A stretch of 64,000 bases of DNA from Allochromatium vinosum DSM 180 (lineage in GTDB: Bacteria; Pseudomonadota; Gammaproteobacteria; Chromatiales; Chromatiaceae): assembly GCF_000025485.1 (NCBI RefSeq), contig NC_013851.1, positions 783,154-847,153 on the forward strand, written 5' to 3'. This document shows positions 1 through 9,906 of this stretch, in pieces; position 1 is the stretch's first letter; the number at the start of each line of letters is the position of its first letter. Made by a program: the position numbers and the translations under genes. The notes under the pieces are model-generated. The model had not been told where the DNA came from. It saw only the letters and a list, made by a program, of their open reading frames with translations, and searched no databases.

Positions 1-473
1 CGGTGATGCTCAACGAGAAGACAAACGCCAAGAAATCGTCAGCGACTTCGACCGCCAAGGATTCGAACGCCACGATGGATGTCGGCAATGTCACGATCGC
101 GGGCAGAACCGTGCTCGCGGCGGACGCTCAGCTGCTCGGACTCTCGTCCAAAGCTGGACGTACCTTCGACGGCTCGGGAGATTCCAGTCAGAGCAACCAG
201 TTCAGCGGCGAGATCACGGTCACGGTCGCCGAGGTGCTGCCCAACGGCAATCTGGTCATCCAGGGCGAGAAGTGGCTCGGTATCAACCAGGGCAACGAGT
301 TCGTGCGCCTGCGCGGCATCGTCCGTCCGGTCGACATCACGAAAGACAACAAGGTCAATTCGACTCAGATCGCCAATGCCCAACTCTACTATGGCGGCAC
401 GGGCGCCCTGCAGGACAGCAATGCTCAAGGCTGGCTGACGCGCTTCTTCAACAGTCCGATCTTGCCCATTTAA
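1..473 (+). CDS. flgH: Flagellar L-ring protein FlgH, 3' part only
   Basis: This is the C-terminal part of FlgH, the lipoprotein of the flagellar L-ring in the outer membrane. The gene runs in from beyond the left edge, so the signal peptide and lipobox are not seen. The readable part holds the family's '[12 protein letters not shown]' stretch, then the conserved beta-rich region ending '[22 protein letters not shown]' in pieces and a C-terminal '[20 protein letters not shown]' segment. The TAA stop is at 471-473. flgI follows 17 bases later in the same direction, in the usual flgH-I-J-K-L order. Confidence 0.95.
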   Translation, partial: VMLNEKTNAKKSSATSTAKDSNATMDVGNVTIAGRTVLAADAQLLGLSSKAGRTFDGSGDSSQSNQFSGEITVTVAEVLPNGNLVIQGEKWLGINQGNEFVRLRGIVRPVDITKDNKVNSTQIANAQLYYGGTGALQDSNAQGWLTRFFNSPILPI

Positions 474-490
474 TCAACCGGGAGATATCG

Positions 491-1669
491 ATGAACAGCC
501 TCCTGACGTGCACTGGCCTGGCCCTCGTGGTGGCTGGATCGCTACTCGGCACGGCCGTGGTACTGGCCGGCAACGAAGCCGATGTGGCCGATCTCGGTCG
601 TTTCGGCAACTGGAACGCCGGTGGTGCGGAACGGATCAAGGATCTGGCCACCATCGCCGGTGTGCGCGACAACCAGCTGATCGGCTATGGCCTGGTGGTG
701 GGATTGGACGGTACGGGCGATCAGACGACCCAGGCGCCCTTCAGCACCCAGAGTCTCAAGAACATGCTCAGTCAACTGGGTGTAACCATTCCCGAGGGCG
801 TCAACCCCCAGACCAAGAACATGGCGGCGGTCATGATCACGGCCGATCTGCCGCCCTTCGCCAAGCCGGGGCAGCGCATGGACATCACCGTCTCCTCGCT
901 CGGTAACGCCAAGAGCCTGCGCGGCGGCACTCTGCTGATGACGCCGCTCAAGGGGGCCGACGGTCAGGTCTATGCCATCGCCCAGGGCAATCTCACCGTG
1001 GGCGGCTTCGGGGCCGGCGGGGCCGACGGCAGCCGGATCACGGTCAATGTGCCGAGCGTGGGGCGGGTGCCGAATGGGGCCACGGTCGAGCGCGAGGTGC
1101 CGACCAGCTTTTCCCAGGGCGATCACCTGACACTCAATCTGCGCCGACCCGACTTCACCACCGCCTACCGCATGGTCGATGTCATCAATTCGCGCTTCGG
1201 CGATGATGTCGCCCAGTCGATCGATGGCTCATCGGTGCAGGTCCGTGCGCCGCGCGATCCGAATCAGCGCGTGGCCTTCGTCTCCATGCTCGAGAACCTC
1301 ACGCTCGAAGCGGCTGAGCCGCCGGCACGGGTCGTCATCAATGCGCGTACGGGCACCATCGTGATGGGGGCCGGCGTCACCGTGCGTCCGGCAGCCATCT
1401 CGCACGGCAATCTCACGGTCACCATCAGCGAAAATCCAGCCGTTTCGCAGCCCGGCGCGCTGGCCGGCGGCCAGACCGCCGTAGTTCCGCAAACCGATGT
1501 CGCCATCGAGCAGGACAAGAATCGCATGTTCCTGTTCGAGCCGGGGACGGCACTCGGCGACATCGTCGAGGCCGTCAACGAGGTCGGGGCGGCGCCCGGC
1601 GATCTGGTCGCCATCCTGGAAGCGCTGCGCGAGGCCGGTGCCCTGCGCGCCGAACTGGTCGTGATCTGA
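491..1669 (+). CDS. flgI: Flagellar P-ring protein FlgI
   Basis: FlgI builds the periplasmic P-ring bushing around the flagellar rod. The 392-residue protein has a Sec signal peptide (hydrophobic residues about 5-27, ending near 'VVLAG'). The conserved '[22 protein letters not shown]' region follows, read here in parts, then '[16 protein letters not shown]' and the C-terminal '[15 protein letters not shown]' motif. I chose ATG 491 because it gives the signal peptide and follows a 'gggaga' Shine-Dalgarno. An upstream in-frame extension to 272 would run through flgH and is rejected. Length and order match other flagellar operons. Confidence 0.97.
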   Translation: MNSLLTCTGLALVVAGSLLGTAVVLAGNEADVADLGRFGNWNAGGAERIKDLATIAGVRDNQLIGYGLVVGLDGTGDQTTQAPFSTQSLKNMLSQLGVTIPEGVNPQTKNMAAVMITADLPPFAKPGQRMDITVSSLGNAKSLRGGTLLMTPLKGADGQVYAIAQGNLTVGGFGAGGADGSRITVNVPSVGRVPNGATVEREVPTSFSQGDHLTLNLRRPDFTTAYRMVDVINSRFGDDVAQSIDGSSVQVRAPRDPNQRVAFVSMLENLTLEAAEPPARVVINARTGTIVMGAGVTVRPAAISHGNLTVTISENPAVSQPGALAGGQTAVVPQTDVAIEQDKNRMFLFEPGTALGDIVEAVNEVGAAPGDLVAILEALREAGALRAELVVI

Positions 1670-1676
1670 GGCGGGC

Positions 1677-2793
1677 ATGATCGGCAGCGGCGCCATGTCC
1701 GGTCTGGGAGCGGGTCAATCGCTGACCAATGGGCTGGTCGTCGATCCGGCCGCCTATCAAGGGACTGTCGCGCCTTGCGCGCGACAGTGGCACCGAGGGG
1801 CTGGAAGCCGCCGCGCGCGCCTTCGAGTCACTGCTGATCGGGCAGATGCTCAAGCAGATGCGCTCGACCGCCTTTGGCGGCGGACTCTTCGACTCGGCCC
1901 AAACCCAACTCTATCAGGATCTCTACGATCAACAGATCGCGGCGGCGCTGAGCGAGGGCGAGGGGCTGGGCATCCGCAAGGCGTTGCTGCGTCAGCTGGC
2001 GCCCGAATTGACCGAGGAAGGGCGTGCCGGGCGTGATCCCGCGACTCTGGCGGTCCCGGAGCGCAATCCGCTGCTCAAGAGCTTCAAACAGCGCCAGGTC
2101 GAAGCGGCGGTGGAGAGCGCCGACGCCAAGCCGGCGAGCGCTCTGCCCGGTCAACCGCAGAGCACGGCCAGTGGCTCAGCCGTCACATCCGGTGCTTCGG
2201 GCACCGCCGGCCTTGCAGTCACAGGCAGCCGTCAGGGACGCTGGCCGCCACGCAATGCCGAAGAGTTCGTCGCCTATCTCAAGCCCTATGCCGAGCAGGC
2301 GGCCGAGATCCTGGGGATGGACACCAGTGTGCTGCTGGCGCAGAGCGCACTGGAGACCGGCTGGGGGCGTCACATCCCACGCCGGGCCGATGGGCGCAGC
2401 AGCTTCAACCTCTTCGGCATCAAGGCCGATCGCAGCTGGACGGGCGACAGCGTCGGTGTGGGCACGCTCGAATATCGCAACGGTGTGGCACAGCGCGAAC
2501 AGGCGCGTTTTCGTGCCTACGAGACTCCGGCCGAATCCTTCGTCGATTATGTCGCCTTTCTCAACCGCAATCCACGTTATGGCGATGCACTCAAGAGCCG
2601 TACTGGCGAAGAGTTCATCCGCGGGCTGCAAAAAGCCGGCTATGCCACGGATCCGCGCTATGCTAACAAGGTCTTGGGTATTCGCGATCGGGTTCTCGCG
2701 ATCAGCGCCGCTGTCGACGTACAGTCCACGCCTCAAACCAAGAGCGACACTCAAGTTTCCGCCGCTCCAGCCGATAATCCGGCAAAGGGCTGA
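1677..2793 (+). CDS. flgJ: Flagellar rod assembly protein/peptidoglycan hydrolase FlgJ, with apparent +1 frameshift
   Basis: FlgJ caps the growing rod and opens the peptidoglycan. The C-terminal half is a glucosaminidase (GH73) domain with 'QSALETGWGRHIP' carrying the likely catalytic Glu, and 'FNLFGIKAD'. The N-terminal rod-binding domain reads 'AARAFESLLIGQMLKQMRS'. The expected N-terminus ('MIGSGAMSGLGAGQSL' to 'DPAAYQG') starts at ATG 1677 behind 'gaggcggg', but it lies in another frame from the rest. The frames join if one G of the GGG at 1761-1763 is removed, giving 'AAYQ|GLSRLARDSG'. An ATG at 1729 in the downstream frame could give a 354-residue product with an odd first 11 residues, but it has no good Shine-Dalgarno. 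Sequencing error or true mutation are both possible. Confidence 0.9.
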
Positions 2794-2870
2794 GTCGGGT
2801 GCTCGTGCCGATCACGGCGTGTCGAGACCATGACGGGCCATCATGAATCAACGACGAACGGGGTGCAGCC

Positions 2871-5042
2871 ATGAGCGTCTTGGGTACCGGGATCACCGGT
2901 CTGCTGGCCTTCCAGCGCGCCCTGGCGACGACCAGCCACAACATCTCCAACGCGGCGACCGAGGGTTACAGCCGTCAGCGTGTCGATCTGGCGACCAATA
3001 TCCCACAGCGTCTCGGGAGCGGCTATATCGGGCAAGGTGTCAACGTCGATGGCATCCGGCGCCTCCAGAACGACTGGATCGATGCTCAGCTGCGCACCAG
3101 CCTCAGTGACAATGCCAGCGCTACGACACGCGCCGACTTCGCCGAGCGCGTCGACAATCTGCTGGCCGATCAGAGTACCGGACTGGCGCCGACACTGGAG
3201 AGTTTCTTTGCCGCCGGGCAGGACGTCGCCAGTGACCCGACGGCGTTGCCGGCGCGCATGGTGCTGCTCAACGAGGCTGAGACGCTGACCGGCCGATTCG
3301 AAGCGATCAATGGTCGGCTCGATGAACAACGGCGCTTGGCCAATGGCCAGATCGAGACCTCGATCGAGGAAATCAATCAATACGCCGAATCGGTTGCCGA
3401 TCTCAACAAGCAGATCATTGCCCGATCCACGGCGGGGTCTCCGCCCAACGATCTGCTCGACCGGCGCGACACCATTCTGCGCAAGCTCTCCGAAAAGGTC
3501 GATGTCTCGCTCAGCACGCAGGACGATGGGGCGGTCAATGTCTTCATCGGCAGTGGTCAGGGACTGGTGGTCGGTACCAACGCCAGTGAGCTGACCTTCT
3601 CGAATCTGTCCGGCGATCCCGTCAATTGGGATATCGGTCTGAGGGCGGCTCAAGGCAATGAGCCGATCAACATCACCCGTTTCGTGACGGGCGGCGAGAT
3701 CGGCGGCCTGCTGGAGACCCGTTCCAATCTGCTCGACAAGGCGCAGAACGAACTCGGTCTCACGGCGCTGAATCTGGCAGATCGGTTCAACGAGCAGAAC
3801 CGGCTTGGTCTCGATCTGGACGGTGAACTCGGCGGCGACATCTTCGAGCTGCCCGAAGTCGTGGTCAATCCGGCGCTCAACAATAGCATCAATGCTGAAC
3901 CGGCTGTGACGTTCTCGGATGTCAGCCAGCTTACACCCAGCGATTATCGGCTGCGTTACGACGGCGCCAACTTTCAATTGACACGGCTGCCCGAAAACAC
4001 ATCTGTAACCCTCGTGCCGGATGCGGCCGACCCCAATGTCCGGTTTGCCGATGGTCTGCGCATCGATACCACAGCCATTGCAGGTTCCGCCTCGGGTGAT
4101 TCCTGGCTGATCCAGCCGACACGCTTTGCTGCCAGCGGTCTGGACATGACGATGACCGATCCGGCCAAGATCGCGGCGACCTCCGGCGCGCTGGCCGAGG
4201 CGAGCAATACGGGTGAGGCGCGACCCGTGGCACTGCGCATGAGCAGCGATCCGCTCAATCCCGCCTCCCCCGACACCTATCTGCCGGCGGCCATAGTGGC
4301 TGGCACGGATGCCGTGACAGGGGCCGATGTGTTCAATCGGTTGGCGCCGCGCTATGGCACCGAGGCCGGATCGGCCACGGTCGAGTCTTTCCGCGTGCTC
4401 GATACCCAACATGCCGACCTGTCCACGCCTGTGTCCGTGACCTTCGATGCCGCCAACAATCAGTTCGTGGTCGGCCAGGAACGCTTCGCACTCGACCCGA
4501 CCGGAACCACCACCATCCAGGCCAACGGTTGGGAGCTGAAGATCCAGGGTACGCCCAACACCGGCACGACAGGTTCGGTGATCGACATCCAGGTCGACAC
4601 GACTCCAGTCGCGACGCCACAGCCGGCGGACACCACCATTACAGGCCCCGGCTGGGAGCTGGACATCCGCGGCACGCCGGCAGCGGGCGATCTGTTCACG
4701 GTCGAACTCGGCAAGGATCGTCCGGGCGACAACCGCAACATGCTGGAGATGACGGGTATCCAGGGTGAGCGTCTCATTCAGGGACGCACCACCCTCCAGG
4801 GTGGCTACAACACCCTCATCGCCGATGTCGGCACCCAGACACGCCGTGCCCAGATAAGCCGTGATTCGAGTGCGGTCCAGCTGGAGTCGGCGCAACAGCA
4901 GCGCGAGTCACTCTCGGGCGTCAATCTCGATGAAGAGGCCGCGAACATGATTCGGTTCCAGCAAGCCTATCGGGCGGCCGCTCAGGTGATCACGACCTCG
5001 GGTGAGATGTTTGATACCCTGCTCAATGCTGTGCGTCGCTGA
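2871..5042 (+). CDS. flgK: Flagellar hook-associated protein 1, FlgK
   Basis: FlgK is the first hook-filament junction protein, exported by the flagellar type III system. The 723-residue protein begins with the conserved amphipathic segment 'GITGLLAFQRALATTSHNIS' followed by 'NAATEGYSRQRV', the flagellar rod/hook N-terminal signature. It ends with the coiled-coil partner 'GVNLDEEAANMIRFQQAYRA' and 'AAQVITTSGEMFDTLLNAV'. The central region (about 350-600) is a variable domain, which makes the protein longer than the E. coli form of about 547 residues. It lies between flgJ and flgL in the same direction. Confidence 0.97.
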   Translation: MSVLGTGITGLLAFQRALATTSHNISNAATEGYSRQRVDLATNIPQRLGSGYIGQGVNVDGIRRLQNDWIDAQLRTSLSDNASATTRADFAERVDNLLADQSTGLAPTLESFFAAGQDVASDPTALPARMVLLNEAETLTGRFEAINGRLDEQRRLANGQIETSIEEINQYAESVADLNKQIIARSTAGSPPNDLLDRRDTILRKLSEKVDVSLSTQDDGAVNVFIGSGQGLVVGTNASELTFSNLSGDPVNWDIGLRAAQGNEPINITRFVTGGEIGGLLETRSNLLDKAQNELGLTALNLADRFNEQNRLGLDLDGELGGDIFELPEVVVNPALNNSINAEPAVTFSDVSQLTPSDYRLRYDGANFQLTRLPENTSVTLVPDAADPNVRFADGLRIDTTAIAGSASGDSWLIQPTRFAASGLDMTMTDPAKIAATSGALAEASNTGEARPVALRMSSDPLNPASPDTYLPAAIVAGTDAVTGADVFNRLAPRYGTEAGSATVESFRVLDTQHADLSTPVSVTFDAANNQFVVGQERFALDPTGTTTIQANGWELKIQGTPNTGTTGSVIDIQVDTTPVATPQPADTTITGPGWELDIRGTPAAGDLFTVELGKDRPGDNRNMLEMTGIQGERLIQGRTTLQGGYNTLIADVGTQTRRAQISRDSSAVQLESAQQQRESLSGVNLDEEAANMIRFQQAYRAAAQVITTSGEMFDTLLNAVRR

Positions 5043-5081
5043 GCGCCGCGTCGTATCAGGGTTCCAAGAGGATGTGAGCCG

Positions 5082-6359
5082 ATGAGAATCTCAACCAGCC
5101 AGATCTTCCAGTCGGGTCTGTCGGCCATGCAGGGCGCGCAGTCGAAGTTCAACAAGACCGGCCTGCAACTAGCCACGGGCCAGCGCATTCTGACGCCCGC
5201 CGACGATCCGGGCGGGGCGACCCAGTCCGTGCAGTTCAAGGCCGCCATCAAAGCCACCGAGCAGTATCAGCGCAACGCCGACTACGCCCAGCCAAAACTC
5301 GAATACGAGGAAGCGCAGCTCATCGCCCTGGGTAATGTCTTGCAGCGCGCGCGCGAACTGGTCGTCGCCGGCAACAACGACACCTACAACCCGGAGAACC
5401 GCAAGATCATCGCCAGCGAGATCCGCCAGTTGCGTGAGGACATCCTCGGTCTGGCCAACAGCGAGGACGCCAATGGCGAGTATCTCTTCGCGGGTACGCG
5501 CTCGCAGCATCAGCCGTTCGTCGTCGGTGATGATGGTCGGATCAGCTATGTCGGGGCCGATGGACCGGGGTCCATCCGCGAGGTCGACATCACCAGCAAT
5601 CGCCGTGTCGCTACCGGGGACACGGGGGCGCATGTCTTCATGGACATCCCGGAGCGCAGCGGCCTGCTGACCGAGGCGGTGTTGAAACCGGGCAACAGTC
5701 TCAATGGCGTGGCCGGAGTCGAACTCAAGACCGAGGTCGCCGATCTGCAGCGGTCCCTCAATAGCGCCGGGCAGACTTTCCGTATCCGCTTCGAGGACGA
5801 CGGTGGAACCCTGATGTACAAGGTGCTCGACCCCGATGGCAACGCGGTCAAGGACCAGAACGGCGCGCTCATCGGCGGCCCCTATGTCGCCAATCAGCCG
5901 ATCGAGTTCGCAGGGCGTCGCGTCACCCTGACGGTTCCGACCACCACCCCGCCGACCGTGCCGGCCGATGGTGACGAGATCCTCTCGCGCCCAATCACCC
6001 AGGTCGATATCTTCAAGACACTCGACGACATCGCCACCGCCTTCGAGACGCCCGCAACCGACGAGACGACCCGCGAGAGTCTGTCACAGGCCACCAGCAT
6101 GGCCCTGAGCAATCTCGACTCGGGTCTGGATCGCGTCAACGAGGTCCGGACCTCGGTCGGTCTGCGGCTCGATGCGCTCGACACCCAGGCCGGGCTCAAC
6201 GACGAGCGTCTGGTCGACCTCAACAGCACCCTCTCCGATATCCAGGACCTCGACTATGCCGAGGCCATCAGCCGCTTCATGCTCCAGCGGACCGTCCTGC
6301 AGGCCGCGCAGCAGACCTACACCCAGGTCAGCCGACTCTCACTGTTCGATTTCCTCTGA
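5082..6359 (+). CDS. flgL: Flagellar hook-associated protein 3, FlgL
   Basis: FlgL is the second hook-filament junction protein. The 425-residue product shows the flagellin-like N-terminus 'MRISTSQIFQSGLSAMQGAQ' with 'GQRILTPADDPGGA' and the flagellin-like C-terminus 'LDYAEAISRFMLQRTVLQAA' ending in 'LSLFDFL'. A Shine-Dalgarno (AGAGGAT) precedes ATG 5082. It is the last gene of the visible flg run, and the next gene is convergent. Confidence 0.96.
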   Translation: MRISTSQIFQSGLSAMQGAQSKFNKTGLQLATGQRILTPADDPGGATQSVQFKAAIKATEQYQRNADYAQPKLEYEEAQLIALGNVLQRARELVVAGNNDTYNPENRKIIASEIRQLREDILGLANSEDANGEYLFAGTRSQHQPFVVGDDGRISYVGADGPGSIREVDITSNRRVATGDTGAHVFMDIPERSGLLTEAVLKPGNSLNGVAGVELKTEVADLQRSLNSAGQTFRIRFEDDGGTLMYKVLDPDGNAVKDQNGALIGGPYVANQPIEFAGRRVTLTVPTTTPPTVPADGDEILSRPITQVDIFKTLDDIATAFETPATDETTRESLSQATSMALSNLDSGLDRVNEVRTSVGLRLDALDTQAGLNDERLVDLNSTLSDIQDLDYAEAISRFMLQRTVLQAAQQTYTQVSRLSLFDFL

Positions 6360-6383
6360 CACCGTCGCATCCGGTGCCGGCGC

Positions 6384-8561
6384 TCAGTTGCCGAGCGGCG
6401 TCTGTTTGGCCGCCCAGGACGTCTGTGGCGTCATCCGGGACTCGAACTGAGCCGCTCTCAGCGGCTCGCCGAATAGATCTCCCTGCGCCTTGAGACAGCC
6501 GATGCTGAGCAGCTGATACTGCTGTTCCTTGGTCCGCACGCCATCGGCACGGATCTCCAGTCCCAGTGCCTGCGCCATGGCGATCAGCGCCTCGACCACG
6601 GCCAGTTCGTGATGGGCGTCGGGCAGGGCCTCGATGAAATTCGAGTGGATCTTGAGCGCACGGATCGGAAGTCGTTGCAACAGAGCCGGTGCCGTCCAGC
6701 CGATGCCGACCTCGCCCAGACAGATGCCGACACCCAGTTCGTTCAGCCCCTGAAAGACCTCGGCGATCTGTTCGCGGTGTTTGACCAGGAGCCGCTCACT
6801 GAACTCCAGATCCAGGCGCGTGGCGGCGGCTGGATAGTCCTCCAGGCGCTGGGCCACCGTCCGGGCCAGATCTCCGCGTGTGAGTTGCGCCTCACTGATC
6901 TCGACGACCAGACGCTTGATCGACAGACCGCGGTCGATCCAGTCTTGCAGCTGCCGGCAGGCGCCAGTGAGTATCCAGTCGCCCAACTCCAGGATCAGGC
7001 CGCTCTCCTCGGCCAGTGGGAGCAGCCGTTCCTGCGAGATCATACCCAGTTCGGGCGGCTCCCAGTGGATGGACACCGCGACCGAGTCGAGGGTCTCCGT
7101 CGCCATGTCCATGCCGGGGCGATAATGGAGCTGGAACTCGGACGTGCCCAGGGCCGCGCGCAGTCGATCGAGCAGACGCCGATGTTCGCGCGCGACCTGA
7201 TCCGGTGCGCTCGACAGGATCTGGAAGCCGTTGCGTCCCTGACGCTTGACCTGCCGCAACGCGGATTCGGCATTGGCCATGAGCGCCCGGCGATCCTCGC
7301 GCAGTTCGGTACTCACGGCGATGCCGATACTGAGACTGACATGCAACTGATGGCCCCGAATCCAAATGGGCGCGCTCATGAGTGTCTTGAGCCGGTTGGC
7401 GATGAACACGATCTCGTCGAGGTCATCGACCTCTTCGAACAGGAGCGCGAATTGATCGGCGTGCAAGCGGGCCAGGGTGTCGGATGGACGGATCGCCTCG
7501 CGCAGCTTGAGTCCGATGGCACGCAACAGGTCGTCGCCGATCTGATAGCCGAGACTGGCGTTGATGTGCGAGAAATGATCCAGGTCGGCGATGAAGAGTG
7601 CCAGGGGCGATTCCTTGCGCCGACCGAGTTCGATGGCATGATCCAGACGCGACTCCAACAGCAGGCGGTTGGGCAGCTTGGTCAGGGCATCGTAATGGAT
7701 GAGGTGTTCGGCCAGCCGTGGTGTGCCCGGGGAGGCCGTGCGCTCGGCGAAGAGACCGACGAAGTTGATCAGTCTGCCGCGCGGGTCGAGTACGCGCCGG
7801 ATGGTCAGGCGCTGGCGGTAGATCTCGCCGTTCTTGCGCCGGTTCCAGATCTCGCCCTGCCAGGAGCCCTGTCTGAGCAGGCGTCGCCACAGGTTGATGA
7901 AAAAAACCCGGCTGTGCCATTGCGCGTTGAGCAGCGTCGGTTTCTGCCCCAGGATCTCGGACTCGGCATAGCCGGTGATCTGCGTGAAGGCGGCGTTGAC
8001 CGCGACCACGATACCCTCGGAGTCCGTGATCAGGACGCCTTCGGAGGTCGCGGCATAGACGGCCGCCGATTGCAGCATCCGGCGCTCGGCTTCGCGCATG
8101 GCCGTCACGTCACACATTTCTATGACGATCCCTGTGATCTCGCCCTGAAGATCACGGCACGGCAGCAGCCTGACCTCATGCTCGTGCCGGACGCCACTGT
8201 CCGTGGTTTCGAGCCAGTCCGTGACGATGGATCGTCCCTGATCCAGGCAGGTTCCGAGATGGCGGTAGACCAGGGTCGTCAGGGTGCTCGCGCCGCACAG
8301 CGTCATGAAGGATTGGCCGATCGACTCGTCCTGTTCGCGGCCGATAGCGGCGAGGAAGGCCGGATTGGCCGCCAGCAGCCGGCAGCCGCGATCGATCAGG
8401 GCGATGCGACCGGACAGGGCCGCGAAGATAGCGGCGTAGAGCGTCTGGCCGCGCTCGCCGCCATGCCAGACCTCGAGACCGACTGCATCGTTTCGCGCAT
8501 GGTGTTCGTCGTGATCGGGCATCGTGGCGGACAGTGACGTGGATTGGAAAGTAGGGCGCAC
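6384..8561 (-). CDS. PAS-GGDEF-EAL protein with degenerate GGDEF and EAL motifs
   Basis: A cytosolic signalling protein of 725 residues: a first PAS-like segment (about 25-150), a second PAS ('GVLITDSEGIVVAVNAAF', about 170-280), a GGDEF domain ('HYDALTKLPNRLLLESRLDH' to about 450) and an EAL domain (about 465-715). The GGDEF motif reads HADQF. The EAL signature is replaced by 'SVAVSIHW', the DDFGTG loop by 'GEVGIGW', KIDRSF by 'KIHSNF' and AEGVET by 'ADGVRT'. Neither synthesis nor hydrolysis of c-di-GMP is therefore expected. The RxxD inhibitory-site pattern (RPSD, five residues before HADQF) is kept. It is convergent to flgL, so a role in motility control is plausible but inferred. The start is GTG 8561; ATG 8522 is an alternative. 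Confidence 0.85.
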   Translation of the reverse strand: MRPTFQSTSLSATMPDHDEHHARNDAVGLEVWHGGERGQTLYAAIFAALSGRIALIDRGCRLLAANPAFLAAIGREQDESIGQSFMTLCGASTLTTLVYRHLGTCLDQGRSIVTDWLETTDSGVRHEHEVRLLPCRDLQGEITGIVIEMCDVTAMREAERRMLQSAAVYAATSEGVLITDSEGIVVAVNAAFTQITGYAESEILGQKPTLLNAQWHSRVFFINLWRRLLRQGSWQGEIWNRRKNGEIYRQRLTIRRVLDPRGRLINFVGLFAERTASPGTPRLAEHLIHYDALTKLPNRLLLESRLDHAIELGRRKESPLALFIADLDHFSHINASLGYQIGDDLLRAIGLKLREAIRPSDTLARLHADQFALLFEEVDDLDEIVFIANRLKTLMSAPIWIRGHQLHVSLSIGIAVSTELREDRRALMANAESALRQVKRQGRNGFQILSSAPDQVAREHRRLLDRLRAALGTSEFQLHYRPGMDMATETLDSVAVSIHWEPPELGMISQERLLPLAEESGLILELGDWILTGACRQLQDWIDRGLSIKRLVVEISEAQLTRGDLARTVAQRLEDYPAAATRLDLEFSERLLVKHREQIAEVFQGLNELGVGICLGEVGIGWTAPALLQRLPIRALKIHSNFIEALPDAHHELAVVEALIAMAQALGLEIRADGVRTKEQQYQLLSIGCLKAQGDLFGEPLRAAQFESRMTPQTSWAAKQTPLGN

Positions 8562-8681
8562 CCATCACCCATGGCAAGACGTGGAGGACGACCGGCGATC
8601 GGGTGCTCGTCTCGTTCACGCCAAACGGGCGTCTAGTATAGCCATACGGCTCGGCTTGGTAAGTACACAGATTTATGCGCT

Positions 8682-8709
8682 GAGGGGCGCTGTCGGCGGA
8701 GCGCCCCTC
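8682..8709 (+). promoter_or_regulatory. Perfect 10-bp hairpin in the fbp upstream region
   Basis: GAGGGGCGCT (8682-8691) and AGCGCCCCTC (8700-8709) pair perfectly around an 8-base loop. It lies between two divergent genes, so it does not end either one, and it sits about 85 bases before the fbp start. A possible -10 (TATACT, 8739-8744) lies downstream of it with a weak -35. It could be an operator palindrome or a leader structure. Confidence 0.5.
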
Positions 8710-8794
8710 CTGGGTTTCTGTCTGGCCGCCAAGGGCCTTATACTGCGTCACCGACAAAACAATACTTCGGATTGAATTCGAGACGAGGAGCAGT

Positions 8795-9808
8795 ATGCAC
8801 AACGGTACCAGCATCACCCAGTTCATCATTGAGGAGCAGCGCCACATCGCCGGCGCCACCGGCGACTTCACCTCGCTGCTCAACGATGTGGTCACGGCCT
8901 GCAAGGTCATCAGTCACCTGGTCAACCACGGCGCCCTGGTCGGCGTCCTGGGCAGCGCTGACACCGAGAACGTCCAGGGCGAGACGCAGAAGAAGCTCGA
9001 TGTACTCTCCAACGAGGTCTTCATCAAGTCCAACGAATGGGCCGGGCACCTGGCGGCCATGGCCTCCGAGGAGATGGACGACATCTATCCCATCCCCAGG
9101 CAGTATCCGCGCGGCAAGTATCTGCTGACCTTCGATCCGCTCGATGGCTCGTCGAACATCGACGTCAATGTCTCGGTCGGCACCATCTTCTCGATCCTGC
9201 GCTGTCCGGGCGGCGGGGCGGAGCCGAGCGAGCGTGACTTCCTCCAGGCCGGCACCCAGCAGGTCGCGGCCGGTTATGCCCTCTACGGGCCCTCGACCAT
9301 GATGGTCCTGACCACCGGCAATGGCGTCAACGGCTTCACGCTCGATCAGAACATCGGCGAGTTCATCCTCACTCATCCCAGGATGCAGATCCCGGCCGAC
9401 ACGCGCGAGTTCGCGATCAACATGTCCAATATGCGTTTCTGGGAACCGCCGGTAAGGCGCTATGTCCAGGAGTGTCTGGACGGCAAGGAAGGTCCGCGCG
9501 GCGAGGACTTCAACATGCGCTGGATCGCGTCCATGGTCGCCGAGGTGCATCGCATCCTGACCCGTGGCGGCGTCTTCATGTATCCGATGGACTCGAAGAT
9601 GCAGGCCAAGGGGCAGGGCGGCAAACTGCGGTTGCTCTACGAGGCCAACCCCATGTCCTTCATCGTCGAGCAGGCAGGCGGCGGCTCGATCACCGGCCGC
9701 GAGCGCATCCTCGAACTCCAGCCCGAATCCCTGCATCAGCGCGTGCCCGTGATCCTCGGCTCCAAGAACGAGGTCGAGCGTATCCTGGGGTATCATCAGC
9801 CGGATTGA
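8795..9808 (+). CDS. fbp: Fructose-1,6-bisphosphatase, class I
   Basis: Removes the 1-phosphate from fructose 1,6-bisphosphate in gluconeogenesis and, in a phototroph, in the Calvin cycle. The 337-residue protein has the class I metal-binding core '[20 protein letters not shown]', the acidic 'ASEE' of the first metal site, and the C-terminal signature '[20 protein letters not shown]'. The start ATG 8795 is preceded by GAGGAG. No other Calvin-cycle gene lies next to it. A Crp/Fnr regulator gene follows about 100 bases later, so a functional link to it is possible but not shown. Confidence 0.97.
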   Translation: MHNGTSITQFIIEEQRHIAGATGDFTSLLNDVVTACKVISHLVNHGALVGVLGSADTENVQGETQKKLDVLSNEVFIKSNEWAGHLAAMASEEMDDIYPIPRQYPRGKYLLTFDPLDGSSNIDVNVSVGTIFSILRCPGGGAEPSERDFLQAGTQQVAAGYALYGPSTMMVLTTGNGVNGFTLDQNIGEFILTHPRMQIPADTREFAINMSNMRFWEPPVRRYVQECLDGKEGPRGEDFNMRWIASMVAEVHRILTRGGVFMYPMDSKMQAKGQGGKLRLLYEANPMSFIVEQAGGGSITGRERILELQPESLHQRVPVILGSKNEVERILGYHQPD

Positions 9809-9906
9809 GGCGAGGGTCTGCGAGCGGCGTTTGGTGTCGATCGTCATGGGCGGTTCGGTCGTCCGGCCATCGTCCCCCAGACACTCCAGCGATTGGAGCC
9901 GCTCGT

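Noticed and set aside
1729-1765. ATG 1729 as true flgJ start
   Set aside because: No good Shine-Dalgarno, and the family N-terminus is readable from ATG 1677 in the other frame.
2841-4895. 684-residue open frame antisense to flgK
   Set aside because: It overlaps flgK entirely, has no recognisable domain and reflects high G+C codon bias.
6609-8537. 642-residue open frame antisense to the PAS-GGDEF-EAL gene
   Set aside because: Shadow frame without family motifs.
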